A stretch of 18,217 nt of DNA from NCBI GenBank assembly GCA_002310075.1, contig DBXU01000035.1, positions 13,671-31,887 of the forward strand, read 5' to 3'. Source of the stretch: Bacteroidales bacterium UBA1204 (GTDB lineage: Bacteria > Bacteroidota > Bacteroidia > Bacteroidales > F082). A program made the position numbers and the translations under genes. Within the stretch, counting starts at the first letter, position 1. The number at the start of each line of letters is the position of its first letter. Shown here one piece after another: positions 1 to 5,870 of this stretch. The notes under the pieces are model-generated. The model did not search any database. It saw only the letters and a list, made by a program, of their open reading frames with translations, and was not told the origin of the DNA.

Positions 1-393
1 CAAGGCCTCATCCGTTATCAGGATGGCCAGTCACTGGACGAAATCGAGAAGTCAATCGTTTCCTACGGCTCCGTTGCTGGCGGCAAGCTCGAAAGCGGTC
101 TGAGTTGGATCGGCCTCTGCATCAGCTTGGCTCCAATGTTCGGATTCATGGGTACCGTTATCGGTATGATCAAGGCCTTCGACGATATCGCCGCTGCTGG
201 TGACATGAGCCCAACGGTCGTTGCCTCCGGTATGAAGGTCGCTCTGTTGACCACCGTGTTCGGTTTGATCGCTGCTATTATCCTTCAGATTTTCTTCAAC
301 TTCATCGCTTCTAAGATTGAAAGTATCGTCAACGATATGGAAAACGCTTCCATCTCGTTCATGGATATTCTCGCCAAGTACAACAACAAATAA
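1..393 (+). CDS. exbB: MotA/TolQ/ExbB proton channel family protein (3' part)
   Basis: The reading frame is open from the first base of the window, so the N-terminal part lies upstream; 130 residues are visible. Two long hydrophobic helices (about visible residues 34-57 and 78-104) enclose the family signature, with PMFGFMGTVIGMIKAF followed by a short hydrophilic segment and SGMKVALLTTVFGLIAAI. This matches the last two helices of ExbB/TolQ/MotA proteins, which form the inner-membrane channel around an ExbD dimer and couple proton flow to TonB or a similar partner. A four-helix gene and two exbD genes follow on the same strand with 12- to 20-base gaps, so this is the first visible gene of a motor operon. 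Family membership is clear; ExbB rather than TolQ is inferred from the context, since no tol/pal genes are seen. The promoter is outside the window. Confidence 0.9.
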   Translation, partial: QGLIRYQDGQSLDEIEKSIVSYGSVAGGKLESGLSWIGLCISLAPMFGFMGTVIGMIKAFDDIAAAGDMSPTVVASGMKVALLTTVFGLIAAIILQIFFNFIASKIESIVNDMENASISFMDILAKYNNK

Positions 394-405
394 AAAAAGG
401 TAATC

Positions 406-867
406 ATGAACGGTAAGCTTGCAAATATCTCAAAGTGGGTATTCGGCATCCTCGCGCTGATTACGGTTCTTGTCGCTGGCTGGTTCTACCTTAAGGTAGG
501 TTCCATCGCTCCCGACTACAAAGCCGGTAATCCTACTCCGCGTGCCGATTTGTACCTGAATTGGGGCTACATTCTGATTATCCTTGGCATCATCCTCGCA
601 GTGATTTCAGCTATCTTCACCGGCATCGTCAAAGGTGTCAAAGGTAAGAAACTGCTGATCCTTGTCATTGCAGCCGCTGCTATCGCAGTTGTAGCCTTCC
701 TCATGGCTAGAAACTTCTTCGGCATCCCTTATCAAGCTGGTGACCATCTCTACACCGGTAAGACTCATGGATGGGTTGAATTTGGCCTTAATTTCTTCTA
801 CATCACCCTTATTGTTGCCATTCTTTCAATCCTGTTCTCAGTATTGTATAAGGCAATCAAAAAGTAA
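406..867 (+). CDS. Four-helix membrane protein in the ExbB/ExbD operon
   Basis: A 153-residue protein with four predicted transmembrane helices at about residues 10-29, 53-75, 83-101 and 125-147. A soluble loop of about 22 residues (31-52) follows helix 1, and another of about 23 residues (102-124, containing IPYQAGDHLYTGKTHGW) precedes helix 4. Both termini are Lys-rich (MNGKLANISK and YKAIKK), which suggests they lie in the cytoplasm. I recognise no catalytic motif. ATG at 406 begins 12 bases after the exbB stop codon, and exbD follows 12 bases after this stop, so the gene is almost certainly co-transcribed with the motor genes. A small membrane protein at this place is familiar from other Bacteroidota Exb operons as I recall them, but I know of no assigned function. 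It could be an accessory subunit or assembly factor of the motor; that is inference from position only. Confidence 0.85.
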   Translation: MNGKLANISKWVFGILALITVLVAGWFYLKVGSIAPDYKAGNPTPRADLYLNWGYILIILGIILAVISAIFTGIVKGVKGKKLLILVIAAAAIAVVAFLMARNFFGIPYQAGDHLYTGKTHGWVEFGLNFFYITLIVAILSILFSVLYKAIKK

Positions 868-879
868 AATCATTACACC

Positions 880-1440
880 ATGGCAAGAAAAGTTCCAGAA
901 ATCAATTCGAGTTCACAGGCTGACATAGCATTCTTGCTTTTGTGTTTCTTCCTGATGACGACCTCCATGGACGTGGACTACGGTATCACCCGTCGTCTTC
1001 CCCCTCCCGTCGAACAAAACGATGAGGACGTGAAGGTCAAGGAAAGGAATGTAATGAATGTAATGATTAACAAAAACGACAGACTTTTGGTCAATGGCCG
1101 TCCCTCCGACGTTTCCATGTTGATGGAACAGGCCAAGCAGTTCATGACCCCCAGACCGAACGACCCCACCGCTCCTGAAGTCGAAACCAAGAGTTTCGAT
1201 CTCGTCGGTGACGTGCTGATGTCGAAAGGCGTTATCTCACTGCAAAACGACCGTGGTACGTCGTATGCTATGTATATCAGTGTGCAGAACGAGTTGGCTC
1301 GTGCATTCAATGCACTGAAAGAAGAGATGGCATGGCAGAAATTCCATAAGCATCTCGACCAACTCACAGAAGAGCAAACCAAGGCTATCAACGAGGCGGT
1401 TCCCGTCCGCGTCAGTGAAGCTGAACCTGTTGTGTATTAA
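880..1440 (+). CDS. exbD: ExbD/TolR-family biopolymer transport protein, first copy
   Basis: A 186-residue protein with the ExbD layout: a short cytoplasmic N-terminus (PEINSSSQADIAFLLLCFF), one transmembrane helix at about residues 14-31, and a periplasmic C-terminal domain. Asp15, at the start of the helix, sits where E. coli ExbD has its essential proton-carrying Asp25. The periplasmic part is longer than usual, with a Pro-rich charged stretch after the helix (RRLPPPVEQNDED) and an insertion around residues 88-110 (MTPRPNDPTAPEVETK). ExbD dimers sit inside the ExbB pentamer and transmit proton-motive force to TonB. ATG 880 follows the four-helix gene by 12 bases; the second exbD starts 20 bases after this stop. 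Two different ExbD proteins per operon are common in Bacteroidota, which suggests an ExbD heterodimer, though that is inference. Confidence 0.92.
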   Translation: MARKVPEINSSSQADIAFLLLCFFLMTTSMDVDYGITRRLPPPVEQNDEDVKVKERNVMNVMINKNDRLLVNGRPSDVSMLMEQAKQFMTPRPNDPTAPEVETKSFDLVGDVLMSKGVISLQNDRGTSYAMYISVQNELARAFNALKEEMAWQKFHKHLDQLTEEQTKAINEAVPVRVSEAEPVVY

Positions 1441-1446
1441 TCTAAT

Positions 1447-1452
1447 AGGAGG
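1447..1452 (+). promoter_or_regulatory. Strong Shine-Dalgarno sequence of second exbD
   Basis: AGGAGG lies 8 bases before ATG 1461. Bacteroidota genes rarely use Shine-Dalgarno pairing, and I saw no comparable match before the other starts in this window, so this site stands out. It fixes the start of the second exbD and may raise its translation. Confidence 0.7.
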
Positions 1453-1460
1453 ATATAGAT

Positions 1461-1928
1461 ATGGGTAAATTTAGAAAAGAAGGTAAAAAAGAAGTGCCAC
1501 AAGTGAGCACCTCGTCATTGCCAGACATCGTTTACATGTTGATATTCTTCTTCATGATTACTACGTCAATGCGTGATGTTGAACTGAAGGTGAAAGCCGC
1601 TATGCCGAAAGCTTCCGAAATCCAGAAGCTCGAGAAAAAAGCCTTGGTGAGTAGCATCTACATCGGCCCTCCGCGTGACGCCAAACTTGGCACGGAATCC
1701 CGTATCCAACTTGACGATGCCTTCGCTCGCCCGAGCGACATCGCCGACTGGATTCTGAAAGAACGTGAAGCACGCAATGAGGCCGACCGCCCGCTCCTTA
1801 CCACTGCCCTCAAGGTGCACAAGGATACTCGTATGGGTGTCGTCACCGATGTCAAGCAGGAGTTGCGTAAAGTTGGTGCCTTCCGTATCAACTATACCAC
1901 CCTCAAGGGTAGCGCTTTGGAGAACTAA
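1461..1928 (+). CDS. exbD: ExbD/TolR-family biopolymer transport protein, second copy
   Basis: A 155-residue ExbD paralogue. A basic cytoplasmic tail (MGKFRKEGKKEVPQVSTSS) leads into one helix at about residues 22-37, beginning PDIVYMLIFFFMITTSM. Asp22 occupies the conserved proton-binding position. A periplasmic ExbD domain follows (about 40-155), ending in the usual VVTDVKQELRKVGAFRINY segment that resembles the ExbD C-terminal fold. The sequence is clearly different from the preceding exbD, so this is an old duplication and not a recent one. Unlike most genes here it has a strong Shine-Dalgarno sequence (AGGAGG at 1447-1452, 8 bases before ATG), which may adjust its expression relative to the upstream genes. 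It is the last gene of the operon, ending 23 bases before a hairpin terminator. Confidence 0.92.
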   Translation: MGKFRKEGKKEVPQVSTSSLPDIVYMLIFFFMITTSMRDVELKVKAAMPKASEIQKLEKKALVSSIYIGPPRDAKLGTESRIQLDDAFARPSDIADWILKEREARNEADRPLLTTALKVHKDTRMGVVTDVKQELRKVGAFRINYTTLKGSALEN

Positions 1929-1945
1929 AACAAAACGTATGTAAT

Positions 1946-1976
1946 AAAAAAGGCGGCAGTTTTGCCGCCTTTTTTT
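1946..1976. terminator. Bidirectional rho-independent terminator
   Basis: A 7-bp GC-rich stem (GGCGGCA at 1952-1958, TGCCGCC at 1963-1969) has a 4-base loop. It is flanked by A6 on the left and T7 on the right, giving a U-tract on either transcript. It closes the exb operon on the + strand. The stop codon of the convergent CPBP gene (1975-1977) overlaps its T-tract, so it serves that gene too. Confidence 0.9.
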
Positions 1977-2835
1977 ATTTCTTCGATTTCCGCCAACTCC
2001 ATAGGATGAGCCCAATAGTGATGGCAGCGCTAGCTGCGATAATCCATGGGCTCTGCGTCTCTCCCCAATGCTCCGCGTCTTCGATGAGGCCTTTGTTGTC
2101 CAAATAGTATAAAACCACAGCACTTCCATTGTTGACAAAATGCATCAGTATGCTGGTCCAAAGCGAACCGGTGATGTAGAACATGTATCCTAGCAAAACA
2201 CCTAAGAACATGCGTGGCAGGAAGCCGTAGAACTGGAAGTGGAAGAAGGAGAAGATGGCTGCCGATAGGATGATGGCGATATGCGGGTTCATCTTTCGTG
2301 TCAGCGACTGCTGCAGCACACCGCGGAAGGTCATCTCCTCACCAATGGCAGGAATCAACGCGATGATGACAAGGTTTAACAACAATCCGCCAATAGTGTT
2401 CACGTTTAACATTTTCTCGGTGGCAACTTTGGCGGTTTCCTCAAGGTTTTTAATAAGGTCCTCAAGTTTGGAAAAAGCACCTCCTAGGCTCATGCCCTCA
2501 TTCCAAGTTGTCAGTGTGGCTGTGACGGGTATGGAAACAAACATGATTGCCACACCGATAAAAATAAGCCACCATGGAGGTGTAAGTTTGCGAAAACCAA
2601 GGGCTCTCATCTGATGTTCTTTGCGCGTGATAGAATAATAAACGATGGGCGGTACTACAAACATCATGATGGAACTGATGCCCTGACCGATTTTCATGCC
2701 CAAATCGCCAGCAAAGAGGAAGACTGCAGAAAGAGCTATGCCTATCAAACTGCATATCATTACGATAATAAGAAACAGGAAGACACGCATCCCTGTGGAT
2801 TGTTTCAGGTTTTCGGTAAACAGATTGTCTTTCAT
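1975..2835 (-). CDS. CPBP-family intramembrane glutamic endopeptidase
   Basis: A 286-residue polytopic membrane protein of the CPBP (CAAX protease and bacteriocin-processing, formerly Abi) family. The signature motifs are present in order: EExxxR as GEEMTFRG (Glu166, Glu167, Arg171), the FxxxH motif ending at His199 (FSFFHFQF), and HxxxN as HFVNN (His232, Asn236). Helices are predicted at about residues 17-42, 50-68, 88-106, 148-164, 185-200, 206-223 and 265-280. These residues form the intramembrane active site in Rce1-like relatives. Substrates of bacterial members are mostly unknown; some act in bacteriocin self-immunity or peptide maturation. Nothing nearby hints at a bacteriocin, so its substrate is open. 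The gene stands alone, transcribed from the shared divergent promoter region with dus and ending in a terminator shared with the exb operon. ATG 2835 is the natural start, just before the first helix. Confidence 0.9.
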   Translation of the reverse strand: MKDNLFTENLKQSTGMRVFLFLIIVMICSLIGIALSAVFLFAGDLGMKIGQGISSIMMFVVPPIVYYSITRKEHQMRALGFRKLTPPWWLIFIGVAIMFVSIPVTATLTTWNEGMSLGGAFSKLEDLIKNLEETAKVATEKMLNVNTIGGLLLNLVIIALIPAIGEEMTFRGVLQQSLTRKMNPHIAIILSAAIFSFFHFQFYGFLPRMFLGVLLGYMFYITGSLWTSILMHFVNNGSAVVLYYLDNKGLIEDAEHWGETQSPWIIAASAAITIGLILWSWRKSKK

Positions 2836-2868
2836 GGTCGATTGATTTTAACTCCGTTGAATCATAGA

Positions 2869-2907
2869 TTTGTTGCAAAGATACACTTTTTGTATTTTTG
2901 CAACGAA
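2869..2907. promoter_or_regulatory. Dyad-symmetric divergent promoter region (CPBP / dus)
   Basis: Two 17-base arms, TTTGTTGCAAAGATACA (2869-2885) and TGTATTTTTGCAACGAA (2891-2907), are inverted copies matching at 15 of 17 positions around a 5-base spacer. Each arm carries one promoter's -33-type element and the other's -7 element. On +, TTTG 2869-2872, 20 bases, then TATTTTTG 2893-2900. On -, TTCG (complement of 2904-2907), 20 bases, then TATCTTTG (complement of 2876-2883). This fits the Bacteroidota consensus TTTG/TAnnTTTG. Starts would fall near 2907 (+) and 2870 (-). Confidence 0.75.
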
Positions 2908-2915
2908 AAAGCTAA

Positions 2916-2954
2916 GGTCCCTGAGCCCTGAGCCTGTCGAAGGGTCGAAGGGCC
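2916..2954. repeat. Hairpin repeat with both stem modules duplicated
   Basis: The segment starts GGT and then has two tandem copies of CCCTGAG (2919-2925, 2926-2932). A CCTG linker follows, then two tandem copies of TCGAAGGG (2937-2944, 2945-2952), and it ends CC. The copies pair arm to arm: CCCT with AGGG twice, and GAG opposite CGA twice with two G-A mismatches in each. The single-copy form (CCCTGAGCCTGTCGAAGGG) resembles a dispersed hairpin motif I recall from many bacterial genomes. It lies in the 5' untranslated region of dus, between the promoter and ATG 2967. Confidence 0.75.
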
Positions 2955-2966
2955 GATATTATCTTT

Positions 2967-3947
2967 ATGTATAAACTTGCCCATCTCGAATTCGATCATT
3001 ATCCGCTCCTGTTGGCTCCGATGGAAGACGTTTCGGACCCACCGTTCCGTTACGTCTGTAAGCTCTTTGGCGCCGATGTGGTATATTCAGAGTTCATCTC
3101 TGCTGATGGTCTCATCCGCGACTCGGTGAAGAGCATCAAGAAGTTGGACTTCGAGGAGATGGAGCGCCCCGTGGGTATACAGATCTTCGGCAATGCCGTC
3201 GATCCTATGGTGGAGGCGGCACGTTATGCTGAGACTGCCCACCCCGACATCATCGACATCAACTTCGGCTGTCCTGTGAAGAAAGTGGCCTCGAAAGGCG
3301 CTGGCTCAGGCATCATGAACGACATTCCTAAAATGGTAGCCATCACTAAGGCTGTGGTGGAAGCGGTGAAAACACCGGTGACGGTGAAGACACGTCTCGG
3401 TTACGACGACCAGCACCGCGAGATCGTCGACATCGCTGAGCGACTACAGGATGTGGGCATCGCCGCCCTGACGATTCACGGTCGCCTACGTACCACTAAA
3501 TATAGTGAACCCGCTGACTGGACTTTAATAGGCGCGGTGAAGAACAATCCCCGCATGCACATCCCCATCATCGGCAACGGTGACGTGGTGGATGGCCCCT
3601 CGGCGAAATACTACAAGGACACCTATGGCGTGGATGGCCTGATGATCGGTCGTGCCACCTATGGCAATCCGTGGATTTTCGATCAGATAAGGCATTATTT
3701 GGAGACGGGGGAGGAGTTGCCCTTGCCCAACGTGCAGGAACGCGTGCGTGTAAGCAAGATTCAATTGCAACGCTCTGTGGAGTGGAAAGGCGAGCATATC
3801 GCCCTACTGGAAATTCGCAAGCACTGGTCGGCCTACTTCAAGGGCCTGCCCAACTTTAAGCCGTTCAAGATGCGGTTGATGGAGACGTTATCTGTCGATG
3901 AGACTTATGCCATCTTGGACGAAATCAATCGGCAATACCCTCTTTAA
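2967..3947 (+). CDS. dusB: tRNA-dihydrouridine synthase, DusB-like
   Basis: A 326-residue flavoenzyme that reduces uridines in the tRNA D-loop to dihydrouridine with NAD(P)H. The N-terminus has the FMN-binding APMEDVSDPPFR (about 17-28). The catalytic proton donor is Cys102 in DINFGCPVKKVASKGAGSG. Lys141 (VKTRLG) and His171 (LTIHGR) match the FMN/substrate positions of the family. IGNGDV (202-207) and MIGRATYGNPWIF (226-238) complete the TIM-barrel FMN site, and a helical tRNA-binding domain (about 245-326, with RKHWSAYFKGLPNFKPFK) follows. Length is normal. ATG 2967 is the only start that keeps the expected MYKLAHLEFDHYPLLLAPME N-terminus. It has its own promoter and a leader of about 60 bases containing a hairpin repeat. 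The 3' end overlaps the convergent HAD gene by 23 bases. DusB rather than another Dus subgroup is likely, not proven. Confidence 0.95.
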   Translation: MYKLAHLEFDHYPLLLAPMEDVSDPPFRYVCKLFGADVVYSEFISADGLIRDSVKSIKKLDFEEMERPVGIQIFGNAVDPMVEAARYAETAHPDIIDINFGCPVKKVASKGAGSGIMNDIPKMVAITKAVVEAVKTPVTVKTRLGYDDQHREIVDIAERLQDVGIAALTIHGRLRTTKYSEPADWTLIGAVKNNPRMHIPIIGNGDVVDGPSAKYYKDTYGVDGLMIGRATYGNPWIFDQIRHYLETGEELPLPNVQERVRVSKIQLQRSVEWKGEHIALLEIRKHWSAYFKGLPNFKPFKMRLMETLSVDETYAILDEINRQYPL

Positions 3948-4572
3948 GCACTCCATTCTCAAATAAATTCCTCACTAACTCATCGCGCCCAATATGATAA
4001 GTGCGGATGCCCAACGACTTCGCTACATTGATATTGACAGCCGTGTCATCGATGAATAAGGTCTCTTCGGGTAGCAAGTGCTCGTGGTCAAGAATCAGCT
4101 CGAAGAAGCGTGGGTCAGGTTTTTCCAAATGTTCGGCAAATGAGAAATAGGATTTGTTGAACAGCTCGTCGAATTCATTGTAGCCAAAGCGCAGTTGTAG
4201 ATCTCTGACGTACAAGTCGTAATGGATTTCATTTGAGTTGCTCATCAAAAATACCTTGTAATGCTTCTTTATCTTCTCAATGGCTTCGATGCGTTCACGA
4301 GGAATGTCAAGGAGCATGGCGTTCCAAATCGAGTCGAATTTTTGGTCTGTCATTTTCTCGAGTCCGAGGAGGGCTTTGGTCTTCTTACGGAAGGTGGGGG
4401 CAGTGTAGATACCAGTGTCGAATTTGCTCATGATTTCAAAAAACTCCTTTGACTGGGCTAGTTCGGTAGTGTTGATGCCCAATTTTTCGAGTTCTTGGTA
4501 CACAATATTCTCATCGATGTCAAGGATAACACCGCCAAGGTCGAAGATGATGTTCTTGATTTTTGCGCTCAT
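3925..4572 (-). CDS. HAD-superfamily phosphatase (YihX-like)
   Basis: A 215-residue soluble HAD hydrolase. Motif I is FDLGGVILDID with nucleophile Asp11; the usual second acidic residue two positions on is Gly13, as in the DLGxV subgroup that includes E. coli YihX. Motif II is LMSNSNEIH (Ser111), very like the SNTNxxH of YihX. Motif III is EKPDP (Lys151) and motif IV is FIDDTAVN (Asp175, Asp176). The helical cap (about 20-95) is of the small four-helix type. YihX dephosphorylates alpha-glucose-1-phosphate, but the substrate here cannot be told from sequence. ATG 4572 lies just before motif I. The last 23 bases overlap the end of dus in convergent orientation. A -7-like sequence upstream (4602-4609, complement CAATTTTG) is one base from consensus and abuts the tRNA promoter. 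Confidence 0.9.
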   Translation of the reverse strand: MSAKIKNIIFDLGGVILDIDENIVYQELEKLGINTTELAQSKEFFEIMSKFDTGIYTAPTFRKKTKALLGLEKMTDQKFDSIWNAMLLDIPRERIEAIEKIKKHYKVFLMSNSNEIHYDLYVRDLQLRFGYNEFDELFNKSYFSFAEHLEKPDPRFFELILDHEHLLPEETLFIDDTAVNINVAKSLGIRTYHIGRDELVRNLFENGVLKEGIAD

Positions 4573-4596
4573 TTTTGAGAAAATTTCAGTCTATTT

Positions 4597-4622
4597 CGTT
4601 GCAAAATTGTAAATTTGCAGCG
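4597..4622. promoter_or_regulatory. Back-to-back promoter region (HAD gene / tRNA)
   Basis: TAAATTTG at 4610-4617 (+) is an exact Bacteroidota -7 element about 57 bases before the tRNA. Directly abutting it, 4602-4609 on the minus strand reads CAATTTTG, one base off consensus, facing the HAD gene. The two lie inside a small dyad, CGTTGCAAA (4597-4605) and TTTGCAGCG (4614-4622), 8 of 9 matching. I found no convincing -33 element on either side. Confidence 0.5.
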
Positions 4623-4673
4623 CAAAAAGCAAGAAAAAAGGCGTATTTGTTTGCTTTATTCAAGCTGTTTTGC

Positions 4674-4747
4674 GGTCCCATAGCGCAGTTGGTTAGAGCA
4701 ACTGACTCATAATCAGTAGGTCCTAGGTTCAAGCCCTAGTGGGACCA
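4674..4747 (+). tRNA. tRNA with anticodon CAT, probably tRNA-Ile2
   Basis: A complete cloverleaf of 74 bases. The acceptor stem is GGTCCCA/TGGGACC with discriminator A4747. The D-arm is GCGC/GAGC. The anticodon stem is ACTGA/TCAGT with loop CTCATAA (anticodon 4708-4710). The variable loop is AGGTC, and the T-arm is CTAGG/CCTAG with loop TTCAAGC. CCA is not encoded (CGG follows the discriminator), so it would be added by the CCA-adding enzyme. An anticodon CAT can belong to initiator Met, elongator Met or the lysidine-modified Ile2. The fully paired first acceptor pair argues against initiator. C4-G69 and C5-G68 are pairs reported as TilS recognition features in E. coli, so Ile2 is favoured over elongator Met, without certainty. 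The third D-stem pair is G opposite A, a mismatch. Confidence 0.93.
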
Positions 4748-4754
4748 CGGCCAT

Positions 4755-4782
4755 AAAGCAGGGTGAAGGCTCTGCTTTTTTT
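4755..4782 (+). terminator. Terminator after the tRNA gene
   Basis: AAAGCAGGG (4755-4763) pairs with CTCTGCTTT (4770-4778), including one G-T wobble, around a 6-base loop. T's continue to 4782. It lies 8 bases after the tRNA and just before the thiL -7 element, separating the two units. Confidence 0.8.
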
Positions 4783-4783
4783 G

Positions 4784-4791
4784 TATCTTTG
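4784..4791 (+). promoter_or_regulatory. -7 promoter element of thiL-uvrC
   Basis: TATCTTTG matches TAnnTTTG exactly and is followed by CAG. It begins 2 bases after the tRNA terminator's T-tract. A start near 4798 leaves a leader of only about 14 bases before ATG 4812, too short for a TPP riboswitch. No clear -33 element is seen; that region is occupied by the terminator stem. Confidence 0.6.
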
Positions 4792-4811
4792 CAGACAATA
4801 ATACGATTATC

Positions 4812-5870
4812 ATGGAACAAGAAACTACCACCAATGTCTTGACCAATTTGGATGAACTCGGCGAATTCGGCCTTATCGACCAACTGACGCAGGATTTTCC
4901 CTTACGTAACGCCTCCTCGCTGAAAGGCGTCGGCGATGATGCCGCCGTCATCAACCATGAAGGCTACCGCACGCTCGTCTCGGTCGACATGCTTATCGAA
5001 GGTATCCATTTCGACATGACCTACTGCCCCTTGAAACACTTGGGCTACAAGGCCGCCGTCAGTAATTTTTCCGACATCTATGCCATGAATGGTACGCCCA
5101 CGCAAATCGTGGTTGGCCTAGGCGTTTCGAGCCGTTATTCTGCCGAGGCACTGGACGAGCTTTATGCCGGCATCCGCCTCGCCTGCGAGCGTTACCATGT
5201 CGACATGGTGGGTGGCGACACGACAAGCAGCAAGACTGGCTTGGTCATCTCTATCACCGTCATCGGCATGGCCAAGGAGGAGGATATCGTCTATCGCAGC
5301 GGCGCCAAGAAGAACGACCTGCTTTGCGTGAGCGGCGACCTGGGTGGTGCCTACATCGGCCTGCTTATCCTAGAGCGTGAGAAGGTGGAGTTCCTTTCCA
5401 ATCCCAATATGCAGCCTCAACTGGGAGGCATGGAGTATGTGCTGGAACGTCAGCTGAAGCCCGAAGCCCGCAAGGATATCGTGGAGCAACTGAAGACCTT
5501 AGGCGTCAAACCTACCTCGATGATCGATATTTCTGACGGCTTGGCATCCGAAATCTTGCATTTGTGCAAAGAATCAGGCGTGGGCTGTCAGCTTTATGAA
5601 GAGAAGATCCCGATTGACCCGACCACCGACAAGATGGCCAAGGAGTTCCAAATTGTGCCTTCGGTGGCAGCGCTGAGTGGTGGCGAGGATTATGAGTTGC
5701 TCTTCACCATCGATCAGAAAGATTATGAGAAGATAAAGACGATTTCGACGGACGTAACGGTCATCGGCTATATGACCGGTGACAAGGGCGTGGCCGAGAT
5801 GATTACCCCCGACAACCACGTCATCCCTATCAAAGCCCAAGGCTGGGATCATATGAAGAAGCATGAATGA
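4812..5870 (+). CDS. thiL: Thiamine-monophosphate kinase
   Basis: A 352-residue ThiL, the enzyme that phosphorylates thiamine monophosphate to the active cofactor thiamine pyrophosphate using ATP. Family motifs occur in order: GVGDDAA (39-45), SVDMLIEGIHF (57-67), SDIYAMNG (87-94), VGGDTTSS (133-140), DISDGLASE (239-247) and SGGEDYELLF (289-298). The Asp residues in GDDAA, SVD, SDI and GGD coordinate the Mg/ATP-phosphate network in PurM-like kinases. The PurM N-terminal half spans about 38-150 and the C-terminal half about 165-335. Length is typical. ATG 4812 follows a -7 element closely. The stop codon overlaps the start of uvrC (ATGAATGA), so the two genes are probably translationally coupled. 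No TPP riboswitch precedes it. Confidence 0.96.
   Translation: MEQETTTNVLTNLDELGEFGLIDQLTQDFPLRNASSLKGVGDDAAVINHEGYRTLVSVDMLIEGIHFDMTYCPLKHLGYKAAVSNFSDIYAMNGTPTQIVVGLGVSSRYSAEALDELYAGIRLACERYHVDMVGGDTTSSKTGLVISITVIGMAKEEDIVYRSGAKKNDLLCVSGDLGGAYIGLLILEREKVEFLSNPNMQPQLGGMEYVLERQLKPEARKDIVEQLKTLGVKPTSMIDISDGLASEILHLCKESGVGCQLYEEKIPIDPTTDKMAKEFQIVPSVAALSGGEDYELLFTIDQKDYEKIKTISTDVTVIGYMTGDKGVAEMITPDNHVIPIKAQGWDHMKKHE

Noticed and set aside
1975..2835. CPBP protease as a phage-defence (Abi) or bacteriocin-immunity gene
   Set aside because: The family name invites it, but there is no bacteriocin, toxin or defence gene beside it, and most CPBP proteins have no such proven role.
2614..2931. 105-residue plus-strand frame across the CPBP start and its promoter
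   Set aside because: It is antisense to a well-supported CPBP gene, runs through the divergent promoter, and resembles no protein family.
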